A stretch of 64,000 nucleotides of DNA from Erythrobacter sp. BLCC-B19 (GTDB lineage: Bacteria > Pseudomonadota > Alphaproteobacteria > Sphingomonadales > Sphingomonadaceae). Of this stretch, positions 45,388-53,204 are shown one piece after another. Both the position numbers and the translations under genes were made by a program. Location of the stretch: NCBI RefSeq assembly GCF_028621955.1, contig NZ_CP117516.1:3122001-3186000 (forward strand). Direction: 5' to 3'. How positions within the stretch are numbered: the first letter of the stretch is position 1; each line of letters begins with the position of its first letter. The notes beneath the pieces were generated by a model that ran no database searches, had not been told where the DNA came from, and was given only the letters and a program-made list of their open reading frames with translations.

Positions 45388-45416
45388 AAATTAGTTACCT
45401 ACCGGTCGGTAATCAA
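45388..45416 (-). promoter_or_regulatory. Promoter with embedded TetR-type operator (CRTAC1-TetR unit)
   Basis: On the minus strand TTGATT (45411-45416) and TAATTT (45388-45393) are 17 bp apart. The spacer is filled by the palindrome TTACCTACC/GGTCGGTAA (45395-45412, one mismatch in the half-sites). This is the same geometry as the sulfatase promoter. Confidence 0.75.
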
Positions 45417-45585
45417 ATGCAGTCGAGACCTGATGATGCACGCAAGCGCGGGGAATAAAGGCATGGCGAATCGCGCAGACCGGCACTTGCCTGCCAGCAT
45501 ACCAGGTACGGCACGACACCTGCGCCCGAACAAGCCGCAGTGCAGCAATGCTGCGGCCCTCATGGTGCGCCGATAGGTCGCCGTC

Positions 45586-46176
45586 ATGCGCAAGCGGGGA
45601 ATTTGGTTGGCAGGCCTCCTTGCCACCGCGCTCGCCGGAGCGACGGTCGGGGTCGCAGCGGCATGGCTGGTGACAGGGCAGGTCGACGCGCGCGCTGGGC
45701 GTGGGCCTACCCCGTGGAAGACCATGGCGGGCACGGGCAGCGCCGCCGCAGGCCGGCTCCAGCGCGCGATCGTCGCGCGGGTCGGGATCTGGGCCTTGCC
45801 CGATAGCGAGGTGATCTATTTCAACACCGAGAGCGACAGCAACGGCGACCCTTTGCGCGCTGGCTGCACCTATCGGCTCGAAGCCCGCGCCGAGCCCGCC
45901 GCCCGGTGGTGGTCGATCGGGGTCTATCGCAACTATTTCTGGATCGACAATGCCATTGATCGCTACAGCCTCACCAGCTCGACCATTCGCCGCCTGCCTG
46001 AAGGCGGATACACGGTGACGGTCTCGGGCACGCCGACGCAGGGCAACTGGTTACCGCTGGGCGAGCGCGAGGGCAGGATCACGCTCCTCGTCAGGCTATA
46101 CCAGCCCGATCCGGCCATCATGGCGAACCCCGAAAGCGTGCCGCTCCCCACGGTGCGACGTCAGGCGTGCCGCTGA
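45586..46176 (+). CDS. DUF1214-type membrane-anchored protein
   Basis: A 196-residue protein with an N-terminal membrane anchor or uncleaved signal (WLAGLLATALAGATVGVAAAWLV). The soluble part matches the C-terminal DUF1214 half of DUF1254/DUF1214 proteins: CTYRLEARAEPAARWWSIGVYR, YTVTVSGTPTQGNWLPLGE and LLVRLYQPDPAIM. Function is unknown. It starts the rightward unit and overlaps the next gene as TGATG. A seven-pair hairpin (45534-45557) lies in its leader. Confidence 0.82.
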   Translation: MRKRGIWLAGLLATALAGATVGVAAAWLVTGQVDARAGRGPTPWKTMAGTGSAAAGRLQRAIVARVGIWALPDSEVIYFNTESDSNGDPLRAGCTYRLEARAEPAARWWSIGVYRNYFWIDNAIDRYSLTSSTIRRLPEGGYTVTVSGTPTQGNWLPLGEREGRITLLVRLYQPDPAIMANPESVPLPTVRRQACR

Positions 46177-46739
46177 TGCGCCGACTGACCCGTCTTGTGC
46201 CCTTCGTCGCGGTGGGCCTGATCAGCGCAGCGGCCGGCTGGTTCGTGACGATCGAGCGCATTCCCTATCTGATGACCGATGCCGTTTTCGCCCGGATGGA
46301 AGCGGCAGGCGCGCGCCCCAATGTTCTTGGCAAAGCCGTGATGCGCTATGCCAAGGGCAATATTGTGCCGATGGCCAACGCCGACATTCTCGCACGCTCG
46401 GCGATACTCGACCTGTCGGAAGGCCCGCTGCAATTCACCGCCACCCCGCCGCGCGAGCTTGTCGATTACTGGTCGGTGTCGGTCTTCGCCCACAACACCG
46501 ACACGCTGTTCGTTCGCAACGATTCGCAAGTGCCCGAAGGAAAGACCATCATGGTGCGCCTTCGCCTCGCCCATCACCCGCGCCCCGGCCCGGGCGTGCA
46601 TGATGTCGTCCTGCCCTCGCCCCGCGGCTTTCTGCTGGTGCGCCCGACCATGCCTGACCGCGAGAACCCCGCCGCCGTCGCCGCTCTTGCCGATGCGCTG
46701 GCCGAGCACCGGCTGGAGCGCGTCGGCGCGCAGCCATGA
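46176..46739 (+). CDS. DUF1254-like membrane-anchored protein
   Basis: A 187-residue protein with one N-terminal hydrophobic helix (LVPFVAVGLISAAAGWFVT). It corresponds to the N-terminal DUF1254 half of larger proteins, with NADILARSAILDLSEGPLQF and LVDYWSVSVFAHNTDTLFVRN. DUF1254 and DUF1214 are usually on one chain; here they are two adjacent, translationally coupled anchors that may associate. An in-frame GTG at 46167 is an alternative start. Confidence 0.8.
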   Translation: MRRLTRLVPFVAVGLISAAAGWFVTIERIPYLMTDAVFARMEAAGARPNVLGKAVMRYAKGNIVPMANADILARSAILDLSEGPLQFTATPPRELVDYWSVSVFAHNTDTLFVRNDSQVPEGKTIMVRLRLAHHPRPGPGVHDVVLPSPRGFLLVRPTMPDRENPAAVAALADALAEHRLERVGAQP

Positions 46740-46756
46740 CCCAAAGGAGTTCGACG

Positions 46757-47818
46757 ATGATGAAAGCCCCGCTTGTCCTTGGCCTTGGTCTGCTTGCCGG
46801 TGCCGTCGCTGTCGCTGCCCAGAGCACGCCTTCGCTCGATGCGGTGCGCAGCGCCTGCCGTGCCGAGTTGGAACGTCATTGCAACACCGACAGTGCCACC
46901 AGTGACCTGCGCGCTGCCGGACGCTGTCTGCGCGAAAATCGTCGGTCGCTCTCGCGCGATTGCCGCAGCGCCTTGCAAGACCTGCGCGAGGCGCGGGCGA
47001 GCGGTGGCGGTTCGCCCGCCGACCGCGCCGTTCGCCAGAGCGCTGCGACCACCGCCGAAGGCCGGATCGTCACCTATGGCGATGATCCCAAGCAGAAACT
47101 CCGATACTTCCCCGCTGCTGGCGGCGGCGCGGTGCTGGTGGTGTTTGTCCATGGCGGCGGCTGGGCCAAGGGCGACATGGACTCCGCCAATGGGATGAAG
47201 TCTGCGACCTTCAACGCCGCAGGTTTCAGCTTCGCAACAGTCAACTACAGGCTCTATCCCGCCGCCGGTGTCGAGCAGCAGGCTGCCGATGTTGCGTCCG
47301 CCGTAGCAGCAGCGCTCGCGGCGAGCGAACGTGACGGACATATTCCGAAGACAGTGGTGCTGATGGGCCATTCTGCCGGTGCCCATCTGGCCGCGCTGGT
47401 GGCGCTCGATGATCGCTACCTTGCCGCAGCTGGTGTGCCATCAGACCGGATCACGGGTGTCTCGCTGCTCGACGGGGCCGGCTATGACGTGCCGGGACAG
47501 ATCGCAAGTGGCGGCAATGCGCAGCTCTACCGAACGATTTTCGGCGAGGATCCCAAGGCTTGGGCGCGGCTCTCGCCGCTGACCTATGCGCAAGGCGCCT
47601 CCGACGGGCCGACTTTCCTGATCCACCATGTCGCCAGCCGCGAAGCGTCACGCCGCCAGTCCCAAGGTCTGGCCGATGCGATCACCCGCGCTGGCGGTTC
47701 GGCCAAGGTGGTCGCGGCAGAAGGAAAGACCCACGCTTCGATCAATCAGGAATTCGGCAAGTCAGGCGATGTGGTCACCGGCGAAGTGCTTGCCTTTGTC
47801 GCAGGGCTCGCCGGATAG
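46757..47818 (+). CDS. Exported alpha/beta hydrolase with N-terminal cysteine-rich segment
   Basis: A 353-residue protein with a signal peptide (APLVLGLGLLAGAVAVAAQ). Residues about 30-80 carry four cysteines in a pattern like the GLG1-type repeat (ACRAELERHC, GRCLRENRRSLSRDC). The rest is an esterase/lipase-type alpha/beta hydrolase: oxyanion FVHGGGWAKGD, nucleophile GHSAGAHLAAL, and a C-terminal His in GKTHASINQEFG. It probably hydrolyses an ester in the periplasm. AAAGGAG lies seven bases before ATG 46757. It follows the DUF1254 gene and precedes the FGE gene. Confidence 0.88.
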   Translation: MMKAPLVLGLGLLAGAVAVAAQSTPSLDAVRSACRAELERHCNTDSATSDLRAAGRCLRENRRSLSRDCRSALQDLREARASGGGSPADRAVRQSAATTAEGRIVTYGDDPKQKLRYFPAAGGGAVLVVFVHGGGWAKGDMDSANGMKSATFNAAGFSFATVNYRLYPAAGVEQQAADVASAVAAALAASERDGHIPKTVVLMGHSAGAHLAALVALDDRYLAAAGVPSDRITGVSLLDGAGYDVPGQIASGGNAQLYRTIFGEDPKAWARLSPLTYAQGASDGPTFLIHHVASREASRRQSQGLADAITRAGGSAKVVAAEGKTHASINQEFGKSGDVVTGEVLAFVAGLAG

Positions 47819-47826
47819 AACTAGGC

Positions 47827-48861
47827 TTGCAGTCCGCGATCTCCGCAGCCGTGAGAGGCGCATTCGCCTATGCGATCCTTGCCGCGCTGGCAGGCTGCGA
47901 CAGCGCGCCTGAGGCAACCGCATTGCAAGCCACAGCCGCAGATTTTGCGACGCTTGCGCGGTGCCCGGCACCGCCCGACACTCCTGTCGCGATCCCCGCC
48001 GGCCGCTTCGTGATGGGAAGCGATGCGGTCTATCCCGAAGAAGGCCCGCCGCGCATCACGCAGGTATCGGCCTTCTGGATAGACCGCCACGAAGTCACGA
48101 ACCGTCAGTTCGCAGCCTTTATCGTGGCGACCGGCCATGTGACCGTGGCCGAAAGACCCGTCGATCCGGCGGCTTTCGGCGTGCCGATCGAACAGATCCC
48201 GGCCTTCATGCTCGAACCCGGATCGGCCGTGTTCACCCCGCCCGCGCGTCCGTCGCGCAGCTATGCCGACTGGTGGGTCTACGTGCCCGGTGCCAGCTGG
48301 AAACGCCCCTATGGTCCGCACGGGCCGGCAGCCGTTCCCGATCAGCCGGTCGTGCATCTCGCCTGGGAAGATATGCAGGCCTTTGCGCGGTGGAAGGGCG
48401 GACGCTTGCCGACCGAGGCGGAGTGGGAGTATGCTGCCAGCGCCGGAACGCTGGATGATCGTGCTCAGCCCGGCCCGGATCGTGCCAACAGCTGGCAGGG
48501 CGCCTTTCCCCTCGTCAACGAGGGTCTCGACGGGTTCAAGGGCATTGCTCCGGTCGGATGCTTCAAGCCCAATCGCTTTGGCCTGCACGACATGGTCGGC
48601 AATGTCTGGGAAGTGACGGCGGACTTCTACCGTCCTGGCCATGATCCTGCCGAGCGCGACAATCCGCGCGGCCCGGGCGAGAACGACTCCTATGACCCGC
48701 AGCATCGGGGACTTGCCAGCCGGGTGATGAAAGGCGGGAGCTATCTGTGTGCTCCCAATTATTGCCAGCGCTACCGGCCCGAAAGCCGCCAAGGTCGCGA
48801 CCCGGGTCTCGGCGCCAGCAATGTCGGCTTCCGCCTCGCCTATGACCGGGCGCCCGGCTAG
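47827..48861 (+). CDS. Formylglycine-generating enzyme (sulfatase-modifying factor) with lipoprotein signal
   Basis: About 344 residues. After an apparent lipoprotein signal (AYAILAALAGC) comes an FGE-sulfatase domain: IPAGRFVMGSDAVYPEEGPP, WIDRHEVTNRQFAAFI, HLAWEDMQAFARWKGGRLPTEAEWEYAA, GLHDMVGNVWEVTADFY and the copper-binding GGSYLCAPNYCQRYRPESRQG. Both catalytic cysteines (CxxxxC) are present, so this is a true oxygen-dependent enzyme that converts the sulfatase Cys97 to formylglycine, not just a fold relative. The start is uncertain: TTG 47827 or GTG 47851. The frame stays open upstream inside the hydrolase gene without homology. Confidence 0.9.
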   Translation: MQSAISAAVRGAFAYAILAALAGCDSAPEATALQATAADFATLARCPAPPDTPVAIPAGRFVMGSDAVYPEEGPPRITQVSAFWIDRHEVTNRQFAAFIVATGHVTVAERPVDPAAFGVPIEQIPAFMLEPGSAVFTPPARPSRSYADWWVYVPGASWKRPYGPHGPAAVPDQPVVHLAWEDMQAFARWKGGRLPTEAEWEYAASAGTLDDRAQPGPDRANSWQGAFPLVNEGLDGFKGIAPVGCFKPNRFGLHDMVGNVWEVTADFYRPGHDPAERDNPRGPGENDSYDPQHRGLASRVMKGGSYLCAPNYCQRYRPESRQGRDPGLGASNVGFRLAYDRAPG

Positions 48862-49176
48862 TCGGGACCGCAAGAGACGGCGGGTGCGATTAATAGCAAA
48901 GGCCGGATCGCTGATGCGGAAAAAAGCGCGGGGCGCGCGCAAGGCAAGGCTTTCGGCCAGGCCAATTCTCGACTGAACGCCTCGGCATGGTTTTCCGGCT
49001 TAACAACATTCGGCAAAGAATTGTGCCAAATTGGGCCAATCCGTGATTGAATGCTGCAACCGGGAGTGCCAGAGCGCCGACCGCAGCACTTGGCCTTAAC
49101 CATGATTCGTGGCGGGGCACAGCCGCCGCTCTGCCGGACTGGGCTCCAGGGATGACCCCGGCGGGATTGCGGGCAT
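48862..49176. other. Intergenic region with no recognisable gene
   Basis: The 315 bases after the FGE gene hold no credible coding frame. The only structures seen are ATTGG-G-CCAAT (49030-49040) and a few AT-rich patches. The stretch is less GC-rich than the neighbouring genes. Confidence 0.6.
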
Positions 49177-49205
49177 AAAAAAAGCCCCGGTTTCCCGGGG
49201 CTTTT
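49177..49205 (-). terminator. Rho-independent terminator (bidirectional)
   Basis: AAGCCCCGG-TTTC-CCGGGGCTT forms a nine-pair stem flanked by A7 on one side and TTTT on the other. On the minus strand it ends with a seven-T run, 24 bases past the stop of the 12-codon frame. It probably serves that transcript and also the CHASE2-EAL gene. Confidence 0.92.
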
Positions 49206-49228
49206 CAATCATCTAAGGCGAGACCGTC

Positions 49229-49267
49229 TTAGCGGCTGCCGAACAGGTGCGAGAAGTAACCCCACAT
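49229..49267 (-). CDS. Possible 12-residue microprotein MWGYFSHLFGSR
   Basis: ATG 49267 is preceded by a near-ideal ribosome site (AGGAGACAAAAC) and the frame codes for 12 residues to TAA at 49229. It lies between the CHASE2-EAL stop (62 bases upstream) and a strong terminator. The peptide is aromatic-rich and mildly basic, and could associate with membranes. A CtrA-type site is centred about 48 bases upstream. Translation is supported only by the ribosome site and gene layout; it could instead be a chance frame in a small RNA or mRNA tail. Confidence 0.5.
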   Translation of the reverse strand: MWGYFSHLFGSR

Positions 49268-49307
49268 GTTTTGTCTCCTATCAGCGCCAAACTGCTGTAG
49301 GATCCGT

Positions 49308-49322
49308 TTAACACTTTATTAA
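49308..49322. promoter_or_regulatory. CtrA-type box TTAA-N7-TTAA
   Basis: TTAACACTTTATTAA, followed by CC on the plus strand, matches the full CtrA consensus TTAA-N7-TTAAC. It lies six bases beyond the CHASE2-EAL stop codon and 40 to 55 bases upstream of the 12-codon frame, a position typical of a promoter element. Confidence 0.55.
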
Positions 49323-49328
49323 CCTTAA

Positions 49329-51698
49329 TCAACCGTAAATTGCGGTTCTTCCCCCACCCATCATCGCGAGCAGCTCGTCCATCGTGATCGCGCGGGAAAA
49401 CAGATAGCCCTGCGCCTGATCGCAGCCCATGGCTCTGAGAGCGGCGGCCACGGACAGATCCTCCACGCCTTCCGCCACGACCACCTTGCCGAGCGAGTGC
49501 GCGATCTCGATCGTCGCACGCACCACGGCGCGGCTTTCTTCGGAGGTTGCCATGTGCTGCACGAATCGCTTGTCGATCTTCAATTCGGAGCTCGGCAGCT
49601 TTTCGATATACTCAAGGTTCGACTGGCCCGTGCCGAAGTCGTCGATCGACAACCCGATCCCGCGCGCCTTGAGTGCTGCAATCTGCGGCGCGATGCGGTG
49701 ATCTTCGAGCTTTGCCGTTTCGGTCAGTTCGAGCGTCAGGTTTTCAGGCGGGAAATTGTAGCGGCCCAGCATCGTCATGATGTCGAACAGCAGGTGCGTG
49801 TCCGAGAGGCTCTTGGCCGACATATTGACCGCCAGCTTGAAACGCGGGTCAAGCGCAATCGCCTGCTTGCCGCCGACCAGCGCGCTTTCCATCACCACCA
49901 GCGTGAGCTCATTGATCCGGTCGCCTGCTTCGGCAGCCAGCACCAGATCCTGCGGATTGACGAATTCGCGCCCGTCGGGCTGCCAGCGAATCAGGGTTTC
50001 GGCCCCGACTATGCGGCCTGAGGCAAGGTCGATCTTGGGCTGGAACGCCACGCCGATGCTGCGGTCGCGCAGCCCCTTTTCAAGCACCCTGATGAGTTCG
50101 AGCCGGTTGTTGCGGGCTTCCAGATGAGCAGCGTCATTGATGATGTAGCGCAGACCCCGCAGCGCGGCCTCCTCGGCCGCCTGCATCGCTTTCTTGATCC
50201 GCAAGGCAACCGGCAGGTCATAATTGGTATCGATCCCCAAGGCGGGCGAGCCGTTGGACGATTGCCATTCATAACTGATGGCGGTCTTGAGCATCAGCGC
50301 CAGGCCATCGGCGTGCCGTTCAAGTTCATCGGTGTCCATGCGCGGCGCGAGCCACACCAGGATGTCCCGCTCGAACGCCACGTCCCCGACTTCGCCCGGG
50401 CCTTTGACATAGGCGATCAGGGTGTTGACGAAATCGCCGATCTCGCGCGCGGACCAATCCTCGGACAGCTCGGCCAGATTGGTGATCTTGAGAGCGTAGA
50501 CATCGCGCGCCTCGCTGGGCCGGTCGGAGCTGATCGCACTGGTGGTCATCGCATCGACATCGCTGCTGAAATATCTGCGGTTGATGCGATAGAAGCCGAT
50601 CGCGGCAAAGCCGACCGCGAGCAGTGCCGACATGATGTCGATATGGATCGATGTCTCGTCGAACACGAAGGGCACGGCCATCAGAAAGAACGTGCCGCCC
50701 CACAGCGCCTTGCCGGACCGATTGTGATTGAGCGCCTGCACCATGATCACCACGGCAACCAGCAGCATGGCCGGGAACCACATCAGATCGACAGGCGTGC
50801 CGCGCTTGAGCGTGTGCGCGCCCAGAACATGGAAATAGGCGCCCGGCACGCGCCCGCTCATCTTAAGGGGCATCAGGAAATAATCGGCAGATTCGAAATA
50901 GGTCTTGCCGATGACAACCTTCTTGCCGCGCAGCTGATCGGGCGTGACCCGGCCTTCGAGGACGTCGATGTAGCTGAAGGTCGGCACCGTTGCGGGATCG
51001 AACGCATAGTCCGGGCGGTAAAGCCGCGACGGCCCCGAATAGTCCGCCAGCACAGCCGAGATCGACGGTTCGCTCTTGTTGGCGAAGGCCACCTCGGTCG
51101 GGAAACTGACCGACAGGCCGAAAGGACTGCCCCTGCCGTTCATGGCCGCAAGGCCTGCGAGCGGGCGAAATACGGGAAGCGGCGCAATCTCGTCGACACG
51201 CTGGAAGCCGATTTCATGCGCCGGTGCTAGGCCGAGCCAGATCTTGCCGGAATGGCGGCGCAAGGTCTGCGCAAACATCGCATCCGCCTCTGGCGTTTCG
51301 GGATCGGCATGGGCGCGGTCGAACACGACGCGCTGCACGCCAGCGGCAAACATGATGTCGAGCACCTTGGAATCGTGCACCCTGCTCGGCAGGTTTCGCT
51401 GGAACGCATTGAGCGTCCGGTCATCCACCGCGATCAAGGCAATGTCCTGCGGCGCAGGACGGTCGCGCAATTGGGCGCGGGCGGCGCGGTAGAAATCTTC
51501 GGCCGGGAGCGGCAGTTCGATGGCGGCAGAGACAACCCCGAACAGGATCGCGAGAATTGCCACTTTCACGCGCTTGCGACGCAGCAGCGCATTGCCCGAG
51601 CGCAGTCCCGTTCGCGCTGCGAATACAGCAACTTCGTCGTCGACCGCGCCGAACGCACGCCGCCACTTGCCGGCCAGTTTGTTAATCGACGAAATCAT
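49329..51698 (-). CDS. CHASE2 sensor with degenerate GGDEF and EAL domain (c-di-GMP signalling)
   Basis: A 789-residue membrane protein. A first helix near residue 50 leads to a periplasmic CHASE2 domain (ALIAVDDRTLNAFQRNLPSR, VPTFSYIDVLEGRVTPDQLRGKKVVIGKT), then about three more helices and a cytosolic part. The central domain has lost the GGDEF motif (DVAFERDILVWLAP at its place). The EAL domain appears competent: GAETLIRW (ETL form of EAL), NMSAKS, ELTETAKLED, IDDFGTGQSN, LKIDKRFV and AEGVED. It is therefore likely a c-di-GMP phosphodiesterase. A TTG one codon earlier is a less likely start. Confidence 0.93.
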   Translation of the reverse strand: MISSINKLAGKWRRAFGAVDDEVAVFAARTGLRSGNALLRRKRVKVAILAILFGVVSAAIELPLPAEDFYRAARAQLRDRPAPQDIALIAVDDRTLNAFQRNLPSRVHDSKVLDIMFAAGVQRVVFDRAHADPETPEADAMFAQTLRRHSGKIWLGLAPAHEIGFQRVDEIAPLPVFRPLAGLAAMNGRGSPFGLSVSFPTEVAFANKSEPSISAVLADYSGPSRLYRPDYAFDPATVPTFSYIDVLEGRVTPDQLRGKKVVIGKTYFESADYFLMPLKMSGRVPGAYFHVLGAHTLKRGTPVDLMWFPAMLLVAVVIMVQALNHNRSGKALWGGTFFLMAVPFVFDETSIHIDIMSALLAVGFAAIGFYRINRRYFSSDVDAMTTSAISSDRPSEARDVYALKITNLAELSEDWSAREIGDFVNTLIAYVKGPGEVGDVAFERDILVWLAPRMDTDELERHADGLALMLKTAISYEWQSSNGSPALGIDTNYDLPVALRIKKAMQAAEEAALRGLRYIINDAAHLEARNNRLELIRVLEKGLRDRSIGVAFQPKIDLASGRIVGAETLIRWQPDGREFVNPQDLVLAAEAGDRINELTLVVMESALVGGKQAIALDPRFKLAVNMSAKSLSDTHLLFDIMTMLGRYNFPPENLTLELTETAKLEDHRIAPQIAALKARGIGLSIDDFGTGQSNLEYIEKLPSSELKIDKRFVQHMATSEESRAVVRATIEIAHSLGKVVVAEGVEDLSVAAALRAMGCDQAQGYLFSRAITMDELLAMMGGGRTAIYG

Positions 51699-51805
51699 CA
51701 AGCACGGGTTCCCGAGGCGAAAGCCAAGCTTCTCCCTAGGGAATGGTGGTTAATTCATCGCAAACGCGCAGCCCCAGACGGTTCGCCGCCGCGCGCTGCG
51801 GCGCA

Positions 51806-52261
51806 TCAGATCACCCGTGCCGACAGCAGCCCGAGCGCGATCGTCAAGCTGCCCAGCCCCAGCGAAAGGTGCCAGCGCAGCCGCAGGAAATCGGCTTGCG
51901 CAAAACCCAGCGCGCGGTCGATCATCGGCGAGCCAAGGATCAGCGCGCCGAGATAGAGCAGCGCCGGCCCCGGCCATTCCCACCCGAAGGTCCAGGGCAG
52001 AAACAAGGCCACCGCGATCAGGCTGGGCAGCACGGCCAGACCATAGGCCCCGGCCCCGGCGCGCCCGCTCTGGATCGCCTGACCCCACCACACGCCTCCC
52101 AGAAAGCTGAAGATCGCCGCCGCATAGGCAAATCCCCCGGCGAGCGCGGAGTAGCGCCATTCGTGGCCGGTCAGGATCATGGCGATGCAGAAGACCTGCG
52201 GCAGAAGCCCGGCATAGCCGAGCGCCCGGGCCGTGGGCGTAAGGGTGTTTTGTCCATCCAT
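51806..52261 (-). CDS. DUF3429 membrane protein
   Basis: A 151-residue protein with about five hydrophobic helices. The segment AIFSFLGGVWWGQAIQSG is the conserved core of DUF3429, and LPWTFGWEWPGPALLYLGALIL follows. Its function is not known. ATG 52261 is preferred over a longer frame that lacks similarity. It is 107 bp upstream of the CHASE2-EAL gene on the same strand and divergent from the SDR gene. Confidence 0.85.
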   Translation of the reverse strand: MDGQNTLTPTARALGYAGLLPQVFCIAMILTGHEWRYSALAGGFAYAAAIFSFLGGVWWGQAIQSGRAGAGAYGLAVLPSLIAVALFLPWTFGWEWPGPALLYLGALILGSPMIDRALGFAQADFLRLRWHLSLGLGSLTIALGLLSARVI

Positions 52262-52359
52262 GGCGGCACAAAGCCTGTCACCCGCGCCGGTTCCCGCATG
52301 GTGTCCATGGTTGTTCAGATAGCTTGCGAGCATCGCGGCTTTGCGCCACTTGGCTGGCT

Positions 52360-53133
52360 ATGACCCTGTTCGATCTTACCGGCCGGACGGCCATCATCAC
52401 CGGCGGCAATGGCGGGCTTGGGCTGGCGATGGCCCGCGGGCTCGCCAAGGCGGGCGCCAATGTCGCGATCTGGGCGCGCAATGCGGACAAGAACGCGGCC
52501 GCGTTCGAGGAACTTTGTGCGCTGGGAGGCGGAAACCCGCTTGTGACGCAATGCGATGTGTCGGTGGAACGGGACGTCGAAGATGCCTTGGCGATGACGC
52601 TCGACGTCTTGGGCAGGGTCGACATCTGCTTCGCCAATGCGGGCATATCGGGCGCGGGGACGGCCATCCCCGACATCACCGCCGATGGCTGGGATCACAC
52701 CATGGCGATCAACACCCGCGGCGCGGCGCTGGTGTACAAGCACGTCTCGCGCCACATGATCGATCGCGCCAAGAACGGCGATCCGGGCGGCAAGCTGATC
52801 GCGACATCGTCTGGCCAGTCGATCATGGGGGTCAATCGCTCGTCCGATTACGCCGCCTCGAAGGCCGCGCTCAACGGCCTCACCCGCGCCGCCGCCTTCG
52901 AACTGGCGCGCTATCAGATCACCGCCAACGCGCTGCTTTTCGGCTATTACGAGACCGACATCACCGCCAAGGCCGACCCCAGATTTGCCGAGTGGATGGC
53001 ACGGCGAATCCCGCTGCGCCGGCCCGGCGATCATGCGGGGCTCGAGGGGCTGGCGGTGTTCTTCGCCTCGTCCCACTCGGACTACATCACCGGGCAGTGT
53101 CTGCCGGTCGACGGGGGGCTGTGCATCTCCTGA
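52360..53133 (+). CDS. Short-chain dehydrogenase/reductase
   Basis: A 257-residue NAD(P)-dependent oxidoreductase. The nucleotide-binding loop TGGNGGLGLAMARGLAKAG, structural FANAGISGAG, catalytic Ser in ATSSGQSIMG and YAASK are all present, and the C-terminus SDYITGQCLPVDGGLCIS is classical. The ARN at the end of strand two favours NADP. The substrate is unknown. No clear ribosome site precedes ATG 52360. Confidence 0.93.
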   Translation: MTLFDLTGRTAIITGGNGGLGLAMARGLAKAGANVAIWARNADKNAAAFEELCALGGGNPLVTQCDVSVERDVEDALAMTLDVLGRVDICFANAGISGAGTAIPDITADGWDHTMAINTRGAALVYKHVSRHMIDRAKNGDPGGKLIATSSGQSIMGVNRSSDYAASKAALNGLTRAAAFELARYQITANALLFGYYETDITAKADPRFAEWMARRIPLRRPGDHAGLEGLAVFFASSHSDYITGQCLPVDGGLCIS

Positions 53134-53204
53134 GAGGGGAACGACGAACCTGCCTGACCGTTAGCCTTCAACCCCCTCCTCCCTTCGGAAAGCCACCCTC
53201 TCCC

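Noticed and set aside
52378..52393. TTACCGGCCGGACGG-like sequence resembling the TetR-type operator
   Set aside because: It lies inside the SDR coding region where it encodes the conserved LTGRTAI segment, and the half-sites differ from the locus motif; no promoter elements surround it.
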